Shown here: one piece after another, positions 5,901 to 6,118 of the stretch
Numbering within the stretch: position 1 is the first letter of the stretch
Layout: each line of letters begins with the position of its first letter
Assembly (NCBI GenBank): GCA_003154055.1
Contig: PMCH01000113.1
Location: 9,550-15,667, forward strand
Direction of reading: 5' to 3'
Source of the DNA: Acidobacteriaceae bacterium
Lineage (GTDB): Bacteria > Acidobacteriota > Terriglobia > Terriglobales > Acidobacteriaceae
Length of the DNA stretch: 6,118 nt
Notes under the pieces: generated by a model
Told to the model about the DNA's origin: nothing
Database searches by the model: none
The model's input: the letters and a program-made list of their open reading frames with translations, nothing else
Translations under genes and position numbers: made by a program

Positions 5901-6118
5901 GTTCGCGATCCGTTCATTAATCTGAAGATCAGCGCCAATGAGGATTCGCTTGCGTATCCGCCGGGGCTGGATGCAAAGCTGGCCTATCTGGCGATGACGG
6001 TTGCGGGATTTGCAGATTCTGCGCCGACCGAGTCTCAAGCTCAGGAATTCGACCGCCTGAAGAAGCAGGCGGAGGAGTTCCTGGCGCAGTGGAATCAGGT
6101 GCGGGACACCGACGTTGC
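2943..6118 (+). CDS. Exported sortilin/Vps10-like BNR (Asp-box) repeat protein, 3' end beyond window
   Basis: The frame is open from ATG 2943 to the window end (1058 codons, no stop). AGGA at 2932-2935, 7 nt upstream, sets the start. Residues 1-25 form a signal peptide with Lys and Arg near the N-terminus, a hydrophobic core at 11-22 and likely cleavage after AFS. There is no lipobox cysteine. Residues 26-61 are a charged, low-complexity linker. Eleven Asp-box-like motifs (S/T-x-D-x-G-x-x-W/F) end at 112, 166, 217, 275, 323, 369, 410, 555, 622, 675 and 719, indicating beta-propeller blades of the sortilin/Vps10 or BNR type. LATHGRSFWILDD (743-755) closes that region. A beta-rich Ig/FlgD-like segment follows (about 800-905, with FVWDLHY and GNYQVRLT), then a helical region (about 915-1058). 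The protein is probably periplasmic or extracellular. Such proteins are often annotated as glycosyl hydrolases, but no catalytic residues can be identified, so binding or scaffolding is equally possible. Family length suggests only a short C-terminal piece is missing. Confidence 0.9.
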   Translation, partial: MNKMVPLRGTSLFLLTLLLSTGAFSQQKERNRNQEADQKATASAPSQSDKDKEKEDKSEGDPLFKAMKYRNIGPFRGGRSLTASGIPGDPTTYYFGTTGGGVWKSTDGATTWSPVFEKDGAPSIGSLAVAQSEPNTVYVGTGEACIRGNISHGDGVWKSVDGGKSWKNVGLKDTRAIGKVIVNPRNADIVFVAALGHPFGPNTERGVFRSTDGGKNWEKVLYKDENTGAVDIAFDPQNANILVASMWETRRTPWTLSSGGPGSGLYRSTDGGTTWKRLEEHGLPKGPYGRIGVALAANSERVYALIEAKEGGLYRSDDGGDTWQLVNGSHSLYQRPWYYMHVIADPKNADVLYILDVEFFKSTDGGRTFNKIKVPHGDNHGLWIDPKNTKRMIASDDGGATVSLDGGKTWTRQDNQPTAQFYHVITDNREPYYVYGAQQDNSTVAIASRSDDGAIGREDWYSVGGGEAGYIAPDPRDPNIVYAGDYEGNLTRFDKRTSQVKNIAVWPELSDARGAANLEHRFQWTAPIVISPHDPGTIYFGGERIFKTTDGGTRWEAISPDLTRNDKSKQQVSGGAVTIDDTGTEYYDTVFSIAPSALAKGLIWAGTDDGLIQVTRDEGKSWTNVTPKDLPEWSRVSLIEASPHDAGTAYVAIDRHQNDDLKPYVYKTSDYGKTWARIASGIPDGAFVRAVREDPKKKGLLYAGTERGVFVSFDDGSHWRSLQLNLPITPIHDLVVKNSDLVLATHGRSFWILDDVSPLRQFADSVAGEDVHLYQPAAAYRIHAGEAPRRAVFAGKNPPIGAVIYFNLKAAAKQEVKIEILDAAGNVIRDYSSKKYETLDEPPDPDDKKQEKEIKPEAGMNRFVWDLHYGEANRVPDYYLWEYNEGSRGPLALPGNYQVRLTADGKTRTAPLEVKPDPRVNVSQGDLEKQFKLLLGVRDELTRVYDAVNQIQDLREQVTGLKKRLGPGASKSVIDAAGALDARLIAVRDPFINLKISANEDSLAYPPGLDAKLAYLAMTVAGFADSAPTESQAQEFDRLKKQAEEFLAQWNQVRDTDV

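Overview
The window looks like chromosomal sequence from a GC-rich bacterium, most likely of the phylum Acidobacteriota (Terriglobia/Koribacter-like). This is an inference. It rests on a very large secreted sortilin/BNR-type Asp-box protein of a kind abundant in that phylum, the RibBA variant, CTAGAAT-type -10 boxes close to start codons, and short heptanucleotide repeat arrays between genes. No rRNA, tRNA, mobile element or CRISPR array is present.

Left part (1-1855, + strand): a DUF4126 integral membrane protein is followed after 33 bp by ribBA, a two-domain riboflavin-biosynthesis protein. The RibB half is textbook. The GTP cyclohydrolase II half keeps its three zinc cysteines but has lost most of the recognisable catalytic and substrate-binding residues and the usual C-terminal tail. 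An extended -10 element (TGCTAGAAT) lies only 9 bp before the ribBA ATG, and no Shine-Dalgarno sequence is visible, so ribBA may be transcribed almost leaderless from its own promoter.

Middle part (1856-2942): a two-gene minus-strand unit encodes a MerR-family regulator and, 15 bp downstream, an 88-residue Cys4 zinc-ribbon protein of unknown function. Ahead of the regulator are a sigma70-like promoter and a perfect 10-bp inverted repeat that overlaps its ribosome binding site, so it could act as a DNA operator or as an mRNA hairpin. Each side of this module carries a short degenerate array of 7-bp units. The two arrays share the core CTACT/AGTAG and lie in opposite orientation. No intrinsic terminator is visible in the 72-bp convergent gap 1856-1927.

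Right part (2943-6118, + strand): one long open reading frame runs off the window end. It encodes an exported protein with a signal peptide, a charged linker, eleven Asp-box-like motifs (sortilin/Vps10-like beta-propeller), an Ig/FlgD-like beta region and a helical C-terminus. The dense Asp-box coding explains the long spurious open frames on the opposite strand.

The three blocks do not form one pathway. The points most worth following up are the altered GTP cyclohydrolase II domain, the MerR/zinc-ribbon pair with its palindrome, and the flanking heptamer arrays.
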